Below are positions 8,028 to 15,102 of a DNA stretch of 64,000 nt, in pieces. The position numbers and the translations under genes are program-made. This DNA comes from an uncultured Oscillospiraceae bacterium (lineage in GTDB: Bacteria; Bacillota; Clostridia; Oscillospirales; Oscillospiraceae), in assembly GCA_947631395.1 (NCBI GenBank), contig CANRLF010000002.1, forward strand, positions 160,977 to 224,976. The letters are read 5' to 3'. The notes beneath the pieces were generated by a model. The model had not been told where the DNA came from, searched no databases, and was given only the letters and a program-made list of their open reading frames with translations. Numbering within the stretch: the first letter of the stretch is position 1; every line of letters starts with the position of its first letter.

Positions 8028-8246
8028 GTGAGTACGGTTGAAAGGGTCTACAAGCTGGCGGCAGACCGCGGCCTGTCAGTATATCAGCTCGCAAAAAAGA
8101 GCGATGTCCCATACACAACGATAAAAGCGGCGGAGCACCGGGGCAGCCAACTTACGGTGGATACACTGTACAGGCTCTGTGAGGGGCTGGGAATTACGAT
8201 GAGCGAGTTCTTTATGGAGGAAGAAACGGAAAAATTGGACGCATAG
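8028..8246 (+). CDS. Small Xre-family HTH regulator
   Basis: A 72-residue protein made almost entirely of one helix-turn-helix domain. The recognition region reads LSVYQLAKKSDVPYTTIKAAE, followed by the typical LYRLCEGLGITMSEFF end. GTG 8028 is preferred because GGAGG at 8015-8019 is eight bases upstream; GTG 8022 would be too close. It follows the LexA-like gene by 34 bp and is probably co-transcribed. It ends before a strong bidirectional terminator. Its target in the ICE is not shown by the sequence. Confidence 0.85.
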   Translation: MSTVERVYKLAADRGLSVYQLAKKSDVPYTTIKAAEHRGSQLTVDTLYRLCEGLGITMSEFFMEEETEKLDA

Positions 8247-8284
8247 AGTGACGGGTAAATTGATATTGACGGACAAAATAAGCG

Positions 8285-8323
8285 GCCCCGTATCATCAAA
8301 TTGCAGATGATACGGGGCGTTAT
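8285..8323. terminator. Bidirectional terminator between convergent genes
   Basis: GCCCCGTATCAT and ATGATACGGGGC (8285-8296 and 8307-8318) form a 12-bp stem with T-rich sequence on both outer sides. It separates the plus-strand HTH gene from the minus-strand gene ending at 8379. Confidence 0.85.
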
Positions 8324-8378
8324 TTTTGCTTACTTATTGATATTAGGGGCAGAGATTAATCAGGTCCTCTTATCACCT

Positions 8379-9077
8379 TCAAGACACTCTCTCAAATACT
8401 ATCTGCTTACGAAGATAAAGATTAGCAATCGCCATAGTCACGTTCTCACGGCTTTGCGCCAAGGACATCATGTCGGCTATATTGTCGCTGGTCGTGTAAT
8501 CGTCATTATATAGGGCATCCATCAGCTTTTCGTCCGTGGATACGTCCCGCACATCCAACTCAGCGCATTTGATGAGCTCGGCGGTAGAAAGGAGAGCCTG
8601 ACGGGAGAGAGCCATGACCTGAGCCTCCTGGCCAGTCGGGTGGTCCCGGCGAAGGAGCTGCCACGCCTTGGCAACAGGAGAGCCCTTAATGACTGTCAGT
8701 TTCAGAAATGCCGCTGTCCGCAGGAGAATACTCTTTGAAAGCGGCACCACATAAAGCCCGCTTAACAGGTCATACAGCGCCTCAAAGCAGGTTTCGCCGG
8801 TTCCGGATGCCACAAGGCCGCGAGTGACCAAACGGCCAAGGCAGTCCTCCGGCGTTCGATAAGCGGGAATGACGCAGCTCTGATCCAGCCTGTTGTACTC
8901 GGACATTATGTCCTCAAGCTCCATTAACCGCCAGTTGAGGGCGGTCCAAATCGACATCTCCTGAATGTCTACATAGTATTCTCGGCTGTTGACCAGGATC
9001 ACCGGGCGGGTTTTGCCGGGACCGTTTCGTTCAATGCGGAAATGTCCGACCGCGGTGTAGTAAGTGTGCTTGCTCAT
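8379..9077 (-). CDS. Conserved-looking ICE protein, function unknown
   Basis: A 232-residue soluble protein with a beta-rich N-terminus (GHFRIERNGPGKTRPVILV) and a helical remainder. No catalytic motif or membrane segment is visible. ATG 9077 follows GAGGAGG. It lies 15 bp after the sigma-factor gene in the minus-strand run DUF3268-sigma-this gene, so it may belong to a regulatory operon. I do not recognise the family. Confidence 0.75.
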   Translation of the reverse strand: MSKHTYYTAVGHFRIERNGPGKTRPVILVNSREYYVDIQEMSIWTALNWRLMELEDIMSEYNRLDQSCVIPAYRTPEDCLGRLVTRGLVASGTGETCFEALYDLLSGLYVVPLSKSILLRTAAFLKLTVIKGSPVAKAWQLLRRDHPTGQEAQVMALSRQALLSTAELIKCAELDVRDVSTDEKLMDALYNDDYTTSDNIADMMSLAQSRENVTMAIANLYLRKQIVFERVS

Positions 9078-9092
9078 ATTTTTACCTCCTCG

Positions 9093-9641
9093 TTACGATA
9101 CTTTTTTATAAGGTGTTTCATCATTGTCATCGGAAAACAGATCCTTTTTCAGCTTTTTTGCCGCCCGGGATATCCAGGCCCCTACCTCGTTGGGCTTTGC
9201 CCCGTAAAGTCCGGCTATATCAGCTCCGCTGTATCCCGCGAGCTTTAACTCCATGGCCTCGATCCCCATCTTGGCAACGCCGCTGTACGCGCGCTTCCCG
9301 TAGGAAAGGACCTGCTCTACAAATAGCCGGCCGTCGTCGTCTGCCGTTTCCGCGAAGCGAGATTCCAGGCTGTCAAGAGGAACGGTAGGAGGGGAGCGGC
9401 TTTTTACCTTCCTGCAGTAGTCCACAAGGTGGTTGCGAATGACTGGCACGGCGTAAGTGCGAAAACGGACGCCATGGCCTTCCTCATAAGTCTCCGCCGC
9501 CCGCCACAGGGCGATGCACCCCTCCTGATAGAGATCGTCATATTCCAGTCCGCAGGTATTTTCGTTGACACGGATATATTGCCTGATGACCCATCGGACG
9601 CAGTTCAGGTTATCCTCTACCAGCCTCTTCGCGTTTGTCAT
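9093..9641 (-). CDS. RNA polymerase sigma-70 family factor
   Basis: The 182-residue protein has a clear sigma region 2: LEYDDLYQEGCIALWRAAET, then GVRFRTYAVPVIRNHLVDYCR (about 33-78). A weaker region 4-like HTH is near the C-terminus (LKLAGYSGADIAGLYGAKPN, then IDS-like helix). It resembles the short sigma factors carried by clostridial ICEs and phages. ATG 9641 overlaps the TGA of the upstream DUF3268 gene. It may direct polymerase to ICE promoters; the recognised sequence is unknown. Confidence 0.88.
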   Translation of the reverse strand: MTNAKRLVEDNLNCVRWVIRQYIRVNENTCGLEYDDLYQEGCIALWRAAETYEEGHGVRFRTYAVPVIRNHLVDYCRKVKSRSPPTVPLDSLESRFAETADDDGRLFVEQVLSYGKRAYSGVAKMGIEAMELKLAGYSGADIAGLYGAKPNEVGAWISRAAKKLKKDLFSDDNDETPYKKVS

Positions 9642-10051
9642 ATTGTCACCCCAAGTCTCTTATTTCCCGGAGAATTGGTGAAGCGGCGGCAGAGAGCGAT
9701 GACCTGATCACAGCGGTATTCGGAGAAGTTTCCGATGTGCGCTTCATCGGCCGGAATCCCCATCTGGGTTTGGAGCCACCGATACGCCTCCCTGCGCGTC
9801 ATATATCCCTTTTCCCAAAGCGCATCGAGAGCGACATGCGCCTGACGCCGTTTTTCACGGAGCGTTCTGTTGGCCAGCGTCCCCATGGGCATATGGCTGA
9901 CCCGGTGAGCGGATACGTATGCGTCACAGGCAGGGTACCTTGCACAGACATAGACCTCATCACCGCTGTGCGCGGACTGGTGTACAACAGACGCCGGCCT
10001 GAGGAGCGCCTGGGCACCGCAGTAAGGACATTTGATATTTATTCTTTTCAT
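9638..10051 (-). CDS. DUF3268-like zinc-finger protein
   Basis: The 137-residue protein starts with a zinc ribbon: KCPYCGAQ, then VCARYPACDAYVSAHR. It continues with the charged GTLANRTLREKRRQAHVALD region and a helical C-terminus, as in DUF3268 proteins of ICEs and phages. ATG 10051 has better spacing to AGAAGG than ATG 10057, two codons upstream. Its stop overlaps the sigma-factor start. It has its own promoter, and its leader of roughly 75 nt is a place to look for the published DUF3268 RNA motif. Molecular function is unknown. Confidence 0.8.
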   Translation of the reverse strand: MKRINIKCPYCGAQALLRPASVVHQSAHSGDEVYVCARYPACDAYVSAHRVSHMPMGTLANRTLREKRRQAHVALDALWEKGYMTRREAYRWLQTQMGIPADEAHIGNFSEYRCDQVIALCRRFTNSPGNKRLGVTI

Positions 10052-10132
10052 TAACATTACCTTCTTTCTGCTCGTTGAGTGCTGGAAGATCAGATATCCG
10101 ATTTTCAGCTCTATATCAATACGCCCTCGAAA

Positions 10133-10161
10133 AACATAAAATTGGTCAGACGAATTGTGAA
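10133..10161 (-). promoter_or_regulatory. Promoter of the DUF3268-sigma operon
   Basis: On the minus strand TTCACA (10161-10156) is 17 bp from TATGTT (10138-10133). The start would be near 10126, leaving a leader of about 75 nt. Confidence 0.5.
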
Positions 10162-10173
10162 CATTTTGTAAAC

Positions 10174-10212
10174 AAAAATAGCCCGCGCACACCAATAAGG
10201 CATGCGCGGGCT
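10174..10212 (-). terminator. Intrinsic terminator after the 102-residue ICE protein gene
   Basis: AGCCCGCGCA and TGCGCGGGCT pair (10212-10203 with 10189-10180) and are followed on the minus strand by ATTTTTG. It lies four bases after the stop at 10216. Confidence 0.85.
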
Positions 10213-10215
10213 GGT

Positions 10216-10524
10216 TTATATCTCGGAACGGCTCAATTCTGTCAACACGTCCGTTTCCGCGTCCGGAAATCGCCAGAGGAGATATTGGGCAAAGACATCG
10301 CGAAAATCGGACTCGGTGAGCTGTCCACGGCACTCGGCGGGGTCGACCGGTTCGCCGCTCAGTTGACGGAGGGCGTCTGCGTCCACAATGACAGGCTTAC
10401 CGTCCCGGCCTGCCGCCATCAGATAACCGCGTGGAGCGCCCTTGGCGGTTATGTATATACTGTTTCTCCAATTGCCCCGGCAGGCGGTCAAGAAGCTGTA
10501 AATTTTTAAAGCTGAAATATTCAT
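10216..10524 (-). CDS. Small ICE protein, function unknown
   Basis: A 102-residue soluble protein starts at ATG 10524 behind AGGAG. It contains YITAKGAPRGYLMAAGRDGK, a beta-hairpin-like segment, and an acidic helical C-terminus. It follows the C39 peptidase gene by 20 bp and ends at a strong terminator, so it is the last gene of that transcript. Small proteins at this place are common in CTn-type ICEs. No function is assigned. Confidence 0.7.
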   Translation of the reverse strand: MNISALKIYSFLTACRGNWRNSIYITAKGAPRGYLMAAGRDGKPVIVDADALRQLSGEPVDPAECRGQLTESDFRDVFAQYLLWRFPDAETDVLTELSRSEI

Positions 10525-10544
10525 GGTATTTTCTCCTGCCTTAA

Positions 10545-11894
10545 TTAGCCGATGATCCAGAACGGACCACCGGCGCCGGCCCTTGTGCTGGCCTCGCTCA
10601 GAATTATGGACAAGTCCCATGACTGCTGACTGCGGCTGTAACTGCCGGGATCGGCGACAAGAATGTTCCCGTCCTGAACGCCACGCAGTACTATGAAATG
10701 TCCCCCGGAGGTAAAATGTCCCTTCTGCATGAGAGCTACTACCAGCTTGCCGCTTGTCAGCGCGTCTATGATCCGCTGTGGCTCGGAGGGAGTACAGCCC
10801 TCTACGGGAAGGCCCCAGGCTTTGGCCGCGTTGGGGATCAGTGAGTGATAGGAACCGCTTTTACTGCACCAACCGCCGTTTTCGTAGGCCCACTTTGCCA
10901 TTTCCTCCGGGTCTACGATTTCATCCGTCAGGGATGAGATAACGATGGACATGGAGGTGGGACCGCAACCGTAGCCTCCGATGTTGTCGGTGCCATATGG
11001 CTTGTCGGCCCAGCGTTCGTCGCCCTGGTTGAAGTAGACGACCGGAGTTGCGCCGTCCGTAAAACGCACATCACCGAGAGAGGGGAGAGCGGAGTCATTG
11101 TAAGGGGTATGCTGTATCGTGCCATCGCCCAGAAATAAGCTCAGATTCTCGGCATAGTTTGTCGCCAGCTCCTTTTGCTCATCGGACAGGCGGAAAACAG
11201 TGCCCGCGAAATATCCCTCGCCGTTGTAGGATAGAGTATATATGTACCAAAGCTCCTGAGATGTTTCAACTACGTCAGTGGTGTTCGGGTCATCATCCTC
11301 GACCGTCCGTGTCTCGCTCGTGCGCTTGTAGGAAAACAGATTCTCTTTTCCCTGGCGAATGACATCCTGAAGATCCGCGAGAGAGATATTCTCCCAGGTC
11401 TCGCCCTTGGACGCGCAGTATTGGGAAATGAAGACATTGATATTGCCTGCCATGTCGTCGGCATACGGATTGACTATCTCATAGTTGTCACCGTTTGTTC
11501 CGGCAAAGTCCAGAGCGATCCTGTCCTCGGCGTCGGTAATGCCCTCACTCAGCACCTCATTTACCGCGAATGTAATGTCATTCATATTCTCAATGATAGC
11601 GTCGTTATTGTTCAGAACGGGCTCGCTTGAGCCGCCGCCCAGACCGCCGAAGATAAGGGCGGGAAGCATCAAAATAAATAAAATAGGCAGCATCAGCAAG
11701 AGCACGGCGATAGCGATGAGCTTCCAGGCGTGATGACCGGCCCCGGCCGCCAGTCCCGCGACAGCTCCGTATGGGCCGCCTACCGCGGCGCCCTTGGCGG
11801 CGGAGGCAACGGTCTTTCCTGTTTTGGCTGCCCCATAAACGGTGCTTGCCGGCCCTTGGGTCAAGGTAGATTCATTATTTTCTGTTTTTTTCAA
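10545..11894 (-). CDS. Membrane-anchored C39-like cysteine peptidase of the conjugation system (CD1108-like)
   Basis: The 449-residue protein has a Gly/Ala-rich N-terminus, one strong membrane segment at about residues 58-85, an extracellular linker and a C-terminal papain-like C39 domain. Cys310 in GGYGCGPTSM, His399 in GGHFIVLRG and Asp415 in VADPGS form the expected triad. Such proteins in clostridial ICEs are thought to trim peptidoglycan for the transfer channel. TTG 11894 is chosen because GGAGGAG lies seven bases upstream; the ATG at 11936 has no ribosome site and lies in the operator. Confidence 0.8.
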   Translation of the reverse strand: MKKTENNESTLTQGPASTVYGAAKTGKTVASAAKGAAVGGPYGAVAGLAAGAGHHAWKLIAIAVLLLMLPILFILMLPALIFGGLGGGSSEPVLNNNDAIIENMNDITFAVNEVLSEGITDAEDRIALDFAGTNGDNYEIVNPYADDMAGNINVFISQYCASKGETWENISLADLQDVIRQGKENLFSYKRTSETRTVEDDDPNTTDVVETSQELWYIYTLSYNGEGYFAGTVFRLSDEQKELATNYAENLSLFLGDGTIQHTPYNDSALPSLGDVRFTDGATPVVYFNQGDERWADKPYGTDNIGGYGCGPTSMSIVISSLTDEIVDPEEMAKWAYENGGWCSKSGSYHSLIPNAAKAWGLPVEGCTPSEPQRIIDALTSGKLVVALMQKGHFTSGGHFIVLRGVQDGNILVADPGSYSRSQQSWDLSIILSEASTRAGAGGPFWIIG

Positions 11895-11919
11895 TATTGT
11901 ACTCCTCCCAAAATAGGGC

Positions 11920-11948
11920 TTGCAAATTGTTATCATTTATGATAACAT
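11920..11948 (+). promoter_or_regulatory. Promoter and palindromic operator of the HipB-HipA fusion gene
   Basis: TTGCAA (11920-11925) is 17 bp from TAACAT (11943-11948). A perfect 9-2-9 palindrome, TGTTATCAT-TT-ATGATAACA (11928-11947), covers the spacer and -10. It is a likely autorepressor site, and may also affect the divergent peptidase gene. Confidence 0.75.
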
Positions 11949-11967
11949 CATTGCGTGAGGTGATACT

Positions 11968-13347
11968 ATGGAAAGACGAGACATCATATCCCAGCTCGTG
12001 GCCGCGCGGCTGGAAAAGGGCATCTCCCAGGCGGAGCTGGCACGTATGATCGGTACCCAGCGGTCAAATATATGCAGGCTTGAAAGCGGCGCTCAAAATC
12101 CTACGCTTGATATGATACTGAAGATCTCGTCTGTATTGGGCAAGACGGTCACATTCGGATTGGAGGACACGGAGATGGAGGCAAATCGTTACAGCCTGCG
12201 CATATTTGACACAGAGCTGATGCGCTTTTCCATGGAAAAGCGAGGACTTGAGGGGCTGACGGCGGAGATCATAGAGGTCCGTCGGGAATACGCCCATCTT
12301 TTCCCCCTTGATTTGGAGCTTACCGGCGATGGTATCATTCGATGGCTTGAGCATCGGGTGATCCCCAAGAACCGCCGGTTTGTGGATGAGATATTAAAGA
12401 CGCTTGGGCTGAGCCACAACGACACCAAGGGGATCATTGATGTGTGCAAAGGCCTTTCCCTGAATGACAGCTACTGGGTGGTGCCGGAGGGGTTCGAGGG
12501 TTCTTTCGCGCAGTATAATCTTTACGAGAACCGCTTTTCTGAGATACTGGCGCTGGTGGCCTATACCGGCGCGGGAGGAAGCCGTCACGCGTTCACCACC
12601 TCACCTGAGCTTACAACCGGCGGTATGCTGCCCAAGGCGTGGAGATTTATTGAAAAGGACGGCATATTTCTTTACAAGGGGGGCACCAGTGGAGCCTCCA
12701 ACGCGGGGCGTGAACCGTACATGGAATACTATGCCTCTCAGATCGCCGAGACCATGAGAGTGAACGCCGTCCGATATGAGCTTGAGAATTGGAAGGGTAT
12801 CACCGCGTCCAAATGTGCGATATTCACAAGCCCGGATGTTTCCTACGTTCCAATCGGGAGAATCATAGGCGGCGCGAATATTCAAAAGTGCCTTGATTAT
12901 TACGATGAGCTTGACAGAAGGGTCGGCGTATCGTTTGGGGAACAGCTTCGCAGTATGCTGGTGTTTGACGCGCTCATATGGAATGAAGACCGGCACTTTG
13001 GCAATTTCGGGGTGCTGCGGGACAACCACACTGGCGACATTTTCGCGCCCGCCCCGATTTTTGACAACGGCCTCTCCCTTTTGTGCTTCGCCGGGCGCGA
13101 GGAGCTGCGCGACCTTAAGTCGTTGCGCGAATACTCCAAGACCCGGACCAACCCGTATAACCTGCCGTTTGAGGAGGTCTGCGCCGCGGTCATGGGGAGC
13201 AAACAGAAAGCGGAGCTTCGGAGAATGATCGGATTTCATTTTCACCGCCATCCGTCCATCAATCTGCCTGAGGAGCATTTGCGGATGCTTGAAAGATTAC
13301 TTGAGCAAAGAGTCCGGGAGCTTCTTTCCATCCCCACACGGGGATAA
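11968..13347 (+). CDS. HipB-HipA fusion: Xre HTH domain joined to HipA-like kinase
   Basis: The 459-residue protein begins with an Xre HTH (about 5-62, ISQAELARMIGTQRSNICRLE). It continues into a HipA-like kinase with Lys237 in FLYKGG, catalytic Asp341 and Asn346 in NEDRHFGNFG, and metal-binding Asp366 in PIFDNG. In classical HipBA the antitoxin HipB binds its operator and restrains HipA, which phosphorylates glutamyl-tRNA synthetase. Here both parts lie in one chain, so restraint would be within the protein. ATG 11968 follows GAGGTG. The palindromic operator upstream fits autoregulation. The target of the kinase is unknown. Confidence 0.85.
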   Translation: MERRDIISQLVAARLEKGISQAELARMIGTQRSNICRLESGAQNPTLDMILKISSVLGKTVTFGLEDTEMEANRYSLRIFDTELMRFSMEKRGLEGLTAEIIEVRREYAHLFPLDLELTGDGIIRWLEHRVIPKNRRFVDEILKTLGLSHNDTKGIIDVCKGLSLNDSYWVVPEGFEGSFAQYNLYENRFSEILALVAYTGAGGSRHAFTTSPELTTGGMLPKAWRFIEKDGIFLYKGGTSGASNAGREPYMEYYASQIAETMRVNAVRYELENWKGITASKCAIFTSPDVSYVPIGRIIGGANIQKCLDYYDELDRRVGVSFGEQLRSMLVFDALIWNEDRHFGNFGVLRDNHTGDIFAPAPIFDNGLSLLCFAGREELRDLKSLREYSKTRTNPYNLPFEEVCAAVMGSKQKAELRRMIGFHFHRHPSINLPEEHLRMLERLLEQRVRELLSIPTRG

Positions 13348-13366
13348 TATGACCAAGCCGAAATTT

Positions 13367-13400
13367 GGACGGCCCTGCCGAGGCAGGGCCGTCCGTTTTT
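13367..13400 (+). terminator. Terminator of the HipB-HipA gene
   Basis: A 13-bp GC-rich stem (13367-13379 with 13382-13394) has a two-base apparent loop and is followed by GTTTTT. The insertion sequence begins four bases after the T-run. Confidence 0.9.
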
Positions 13401-13403
13401 CTC

Positions 13404-13423
13404 ATACTAATATCTAATTAAAA
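13404..13423. repeat. Left terminal inverted repeat of the IS
   Basis: This 20-bp end matches the reverse complement of 15079-15098 with one mismatch. Confidence 0.85.
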
Positions 13424-13472
13424 TAAGACATTCGCGACGGCCTTTTTCGCGCCATGCTTCGTCAGCCGCCTT

Positions 13473-13493
13473 GGGAATACATACAGTATTCCC
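13473..13493. repeat. Left subterminal palindrome of the IS
   Basis: Arms GGGAATAC and GTATTCCC surround ATACA. The same palindrome occurs at 15007-15027, with matching flanks (TTTTTTGACA on the transposase side) in inverted orientation. This suggests a transposase-binding site or an RNA hairpin that blocks read-in. Confidence 0.8.
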
Positions 13494-13514
13494 TCAGTCT
13501 GTCAAAAAACCACC

Positions 13515-14939
13515 TCACGCCCAACACAAGCGCGCGTATGGATGACCGAAAATCGCAAATATAGTGGTACTGGCTGGCGAGACGGAGTTCTTCCAACTCC
13601 AATTCGCCAGCTTTTTCAGGTTCATCGTGGCAAATTTGAGCCTCACCCAGCGTTCTACGCGGGCCAGGCCTCGGTGGTGCGTATATCTCATCGCGTGCTT
13701 TTCCTTCGCGTCAGCGAACACGCGCTCTATCGTCTCTTTGCGTTTGGCATAAAGTGCTTTGCCAAGTGGGTTCTTTCGTATTTCCTCCACGATGTCCAGA
13801 TACTCCTGCCATATGTGCGTCTGCAGGACCTTTTGCCCCTTCTCATTCGCTCCGCACTTCGTCTTGTATGGGCAGTCCTTGCATTTATTGGGATCCGTCC
13901 TGTATGTCCTCCTGCCGTCCTTATCTGTGGTCGTATGTCTCAGTATCCCTCTGTGGGGGCAGGTGAAGCTGTCCGTCACCGGGTCATAATCGTACTCCCA
14001 CGGCCTGTATGTCCCTTCCTTGTAGTTCTTCCTCGTATACGGCAATACCGGTATCCTGTCATCCTCCAACGTCCTCTTCGCTATCCACGGCGTCTTGTAT
14101 CCCGCGTCCATCACGATGTATTTGCTCTCAGGAAATCTCTCCGTTACCTCTTCATACACCTTGTCCCACGCCACACTGTCGCTCACATTCCCCGCTGTTA
14201 CCTCCACACCTAAGATAAACCCGTTCTCATCGCATGCCGTGTGCGCCTCATACGCGAATTGTCTCTCATGCTCTCCCTTTACGAACATCCCGCACTCCGG
14301 GTCCGTGGTGGAGACTGTCTTCTCTACTGTCCCTCCGTCATTGCTGTCATCGCTGTCGTCATCGTCATCATCCACTGGCTTCTTCCCCAGCTTCTCCCGT
14401 TCCTCGTTCACTTCCTGCCGGAGCTGCTCGTCATATATCTTCGCAACTTTCTTTACCTGTTCCTTCTGGAACTTCTTCTTATTCGCTGACGCTTTTATGT
14501 GTGTCCCGTCTATGAATACCGCGCTTGGGTCCACCATCCTGTTGTTAATGGCTTTGTTCAGGATATGCTCGAATATCTCTTCCGTAAGCGTCGTGGGAAA
14601 TCTGTTGCAGAAAGCATAGCTCACTGTGGCGAAGTGGGGGATGCGGTCAAGGAGGTTGTATCCTAAAAACCAGCGGTAGGCCATAGAGTCATCTATCCTC
14701 CGCCATGTCTCCCGCAGGGACGGGATGCCATAGAGGTGCTGCAGCAACACCATCTTGATGATCACCACCGGGTCCACCGGCGGCCGCCCCTCGTGCTTGT
14801 AATACGGGTCCAGCCGCTCGTATATCCATCCATAGTCCATGACCTTCTCTATTTTTCGCAGAAGGTGATCCTTCGGAACCAATGCGTCTATGTCCGTCAG
14901 CACAACTTCCCGCCGCGCGTCCTTGCTCCATTCTTCCAT
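13515..14939 (-). CDS. IS1182-family transposase (DDE)
   Basis: The 474-residue protein begins MEEWSKDARREVVLTDIDAL. It has the N-terminal DUF772-like domain (PPVDPVVIIKMVLLQHLYGI), a DDE core with FIDGTHIKA and YIVMDAGYKTPW, and the C-terminal ETIERVFADAKEKHAMRYTHHRG segment carrying the last Glu. An acidic DDDDDDSDDS insert separates the first core strands. ATG 14939 follows GAGGGGTG; an upstream extension to 15035 has no ribosome site and runs through the palindrome. The frame is intact, so the IS may be active. Confidence 0.92.
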   Translation of the reverse strand: MEEWSKDARREVVLTDIDALVPKDHLLRKIEKVMDYGWIYERLDPYYKHEGRPPVDPVVIIKMVLLQHLYGIPSLRETWRRIDDSMAYRWFLGYNLLDRIPHFATVSYAFCNRFPTTLTEEIFEHILNKAINNRMVDPSAVFIDGTHIKASANKKKFQKEQVKKVAKIYDEQLRQEVNEEREKLGKKPVDDDDDDSDDSNDGGTVEKTVSTTDPECGMFVKGEHERQFAYEAHTACDENGFILGVEVTAGNVSDSVAWDKVYEEVTERFPESKYIVMDAGYKTPWIAKRTLEDDRIPVLPYTRKNYKEGTYRPWEYDYDPVTDSFTCPHRGILRHTTTDKDGRRTYRTDPNKCKDCPYKTKCGANEKGQKVLQTHIWQEYLDIVEEIRKNPLGKALYAKRKETIERVFADAKEKHAMRYTHHRGLARVERWVRLKFATMNLKKLANWSWKNSVSPASTTIFAIFGHPYARLCWA

Positions 14940-15006
14940 GTCTGTCACCCCTCGGACTATTTTACCATAGTTGAGGGGGAAATGGGAGGCTTTTTTGACA
15001 AGCTGT

Positions 15007-15027
15007 GGGAATACATACAGTATTCCC
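15007..15027. repeat. Right subterminal palindrome of the IS
   Basis: Partner of 13473-13493. It lies just upstream of the transposase start and could also act as a hairpin in read-through transcripts. Confidence 0.8.
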
Positions 15028-15078
15028 TGCGGCACCTTCCTTGCCTGACACGAAAAATTCTCGCCGCTCGGTGTCTCC

Positions 15079-15098
15079 TTTTAAATAGATATTAGTAT
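15079..15098. repeat. Right terminal inverted repeat of the IS
   Basis: It matches 13404-13423 in reverse complement with one mismatch. Confidence 0.85.
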
Positions 15099-15102
15099 CA
15101 CA

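Larger units (their letters stand above)
13404..15098. mobile_element. IS1182-like insertion sequence, apparently complete
   Basis: The element is 1,695 bp. Its ends are 20-bp inverted repeats, ATACTAATATCTA(A/T)TTAAAA, with 19 of 20 bases matching (13404-13423 and 15098-15079). A second inverted repeat of about 45 bp lies inside each end and carries the palindrome GGGAATAC-ATACA-GTATTCCC. One intact transposase gene fills the rest. No clear target duplication is seen (flanks CTC and CAC). It lies between the hipA terminator and the stop of the adhesin gene, four bases from the stop. Confidence 0.85.

Noticed and set aside
14940..15035. N-terminal extension of the transposase
   Set aside because: It reads through the subterminal palindrome and has no ribosome site; ATG 14939 follows GAGGGGTG.
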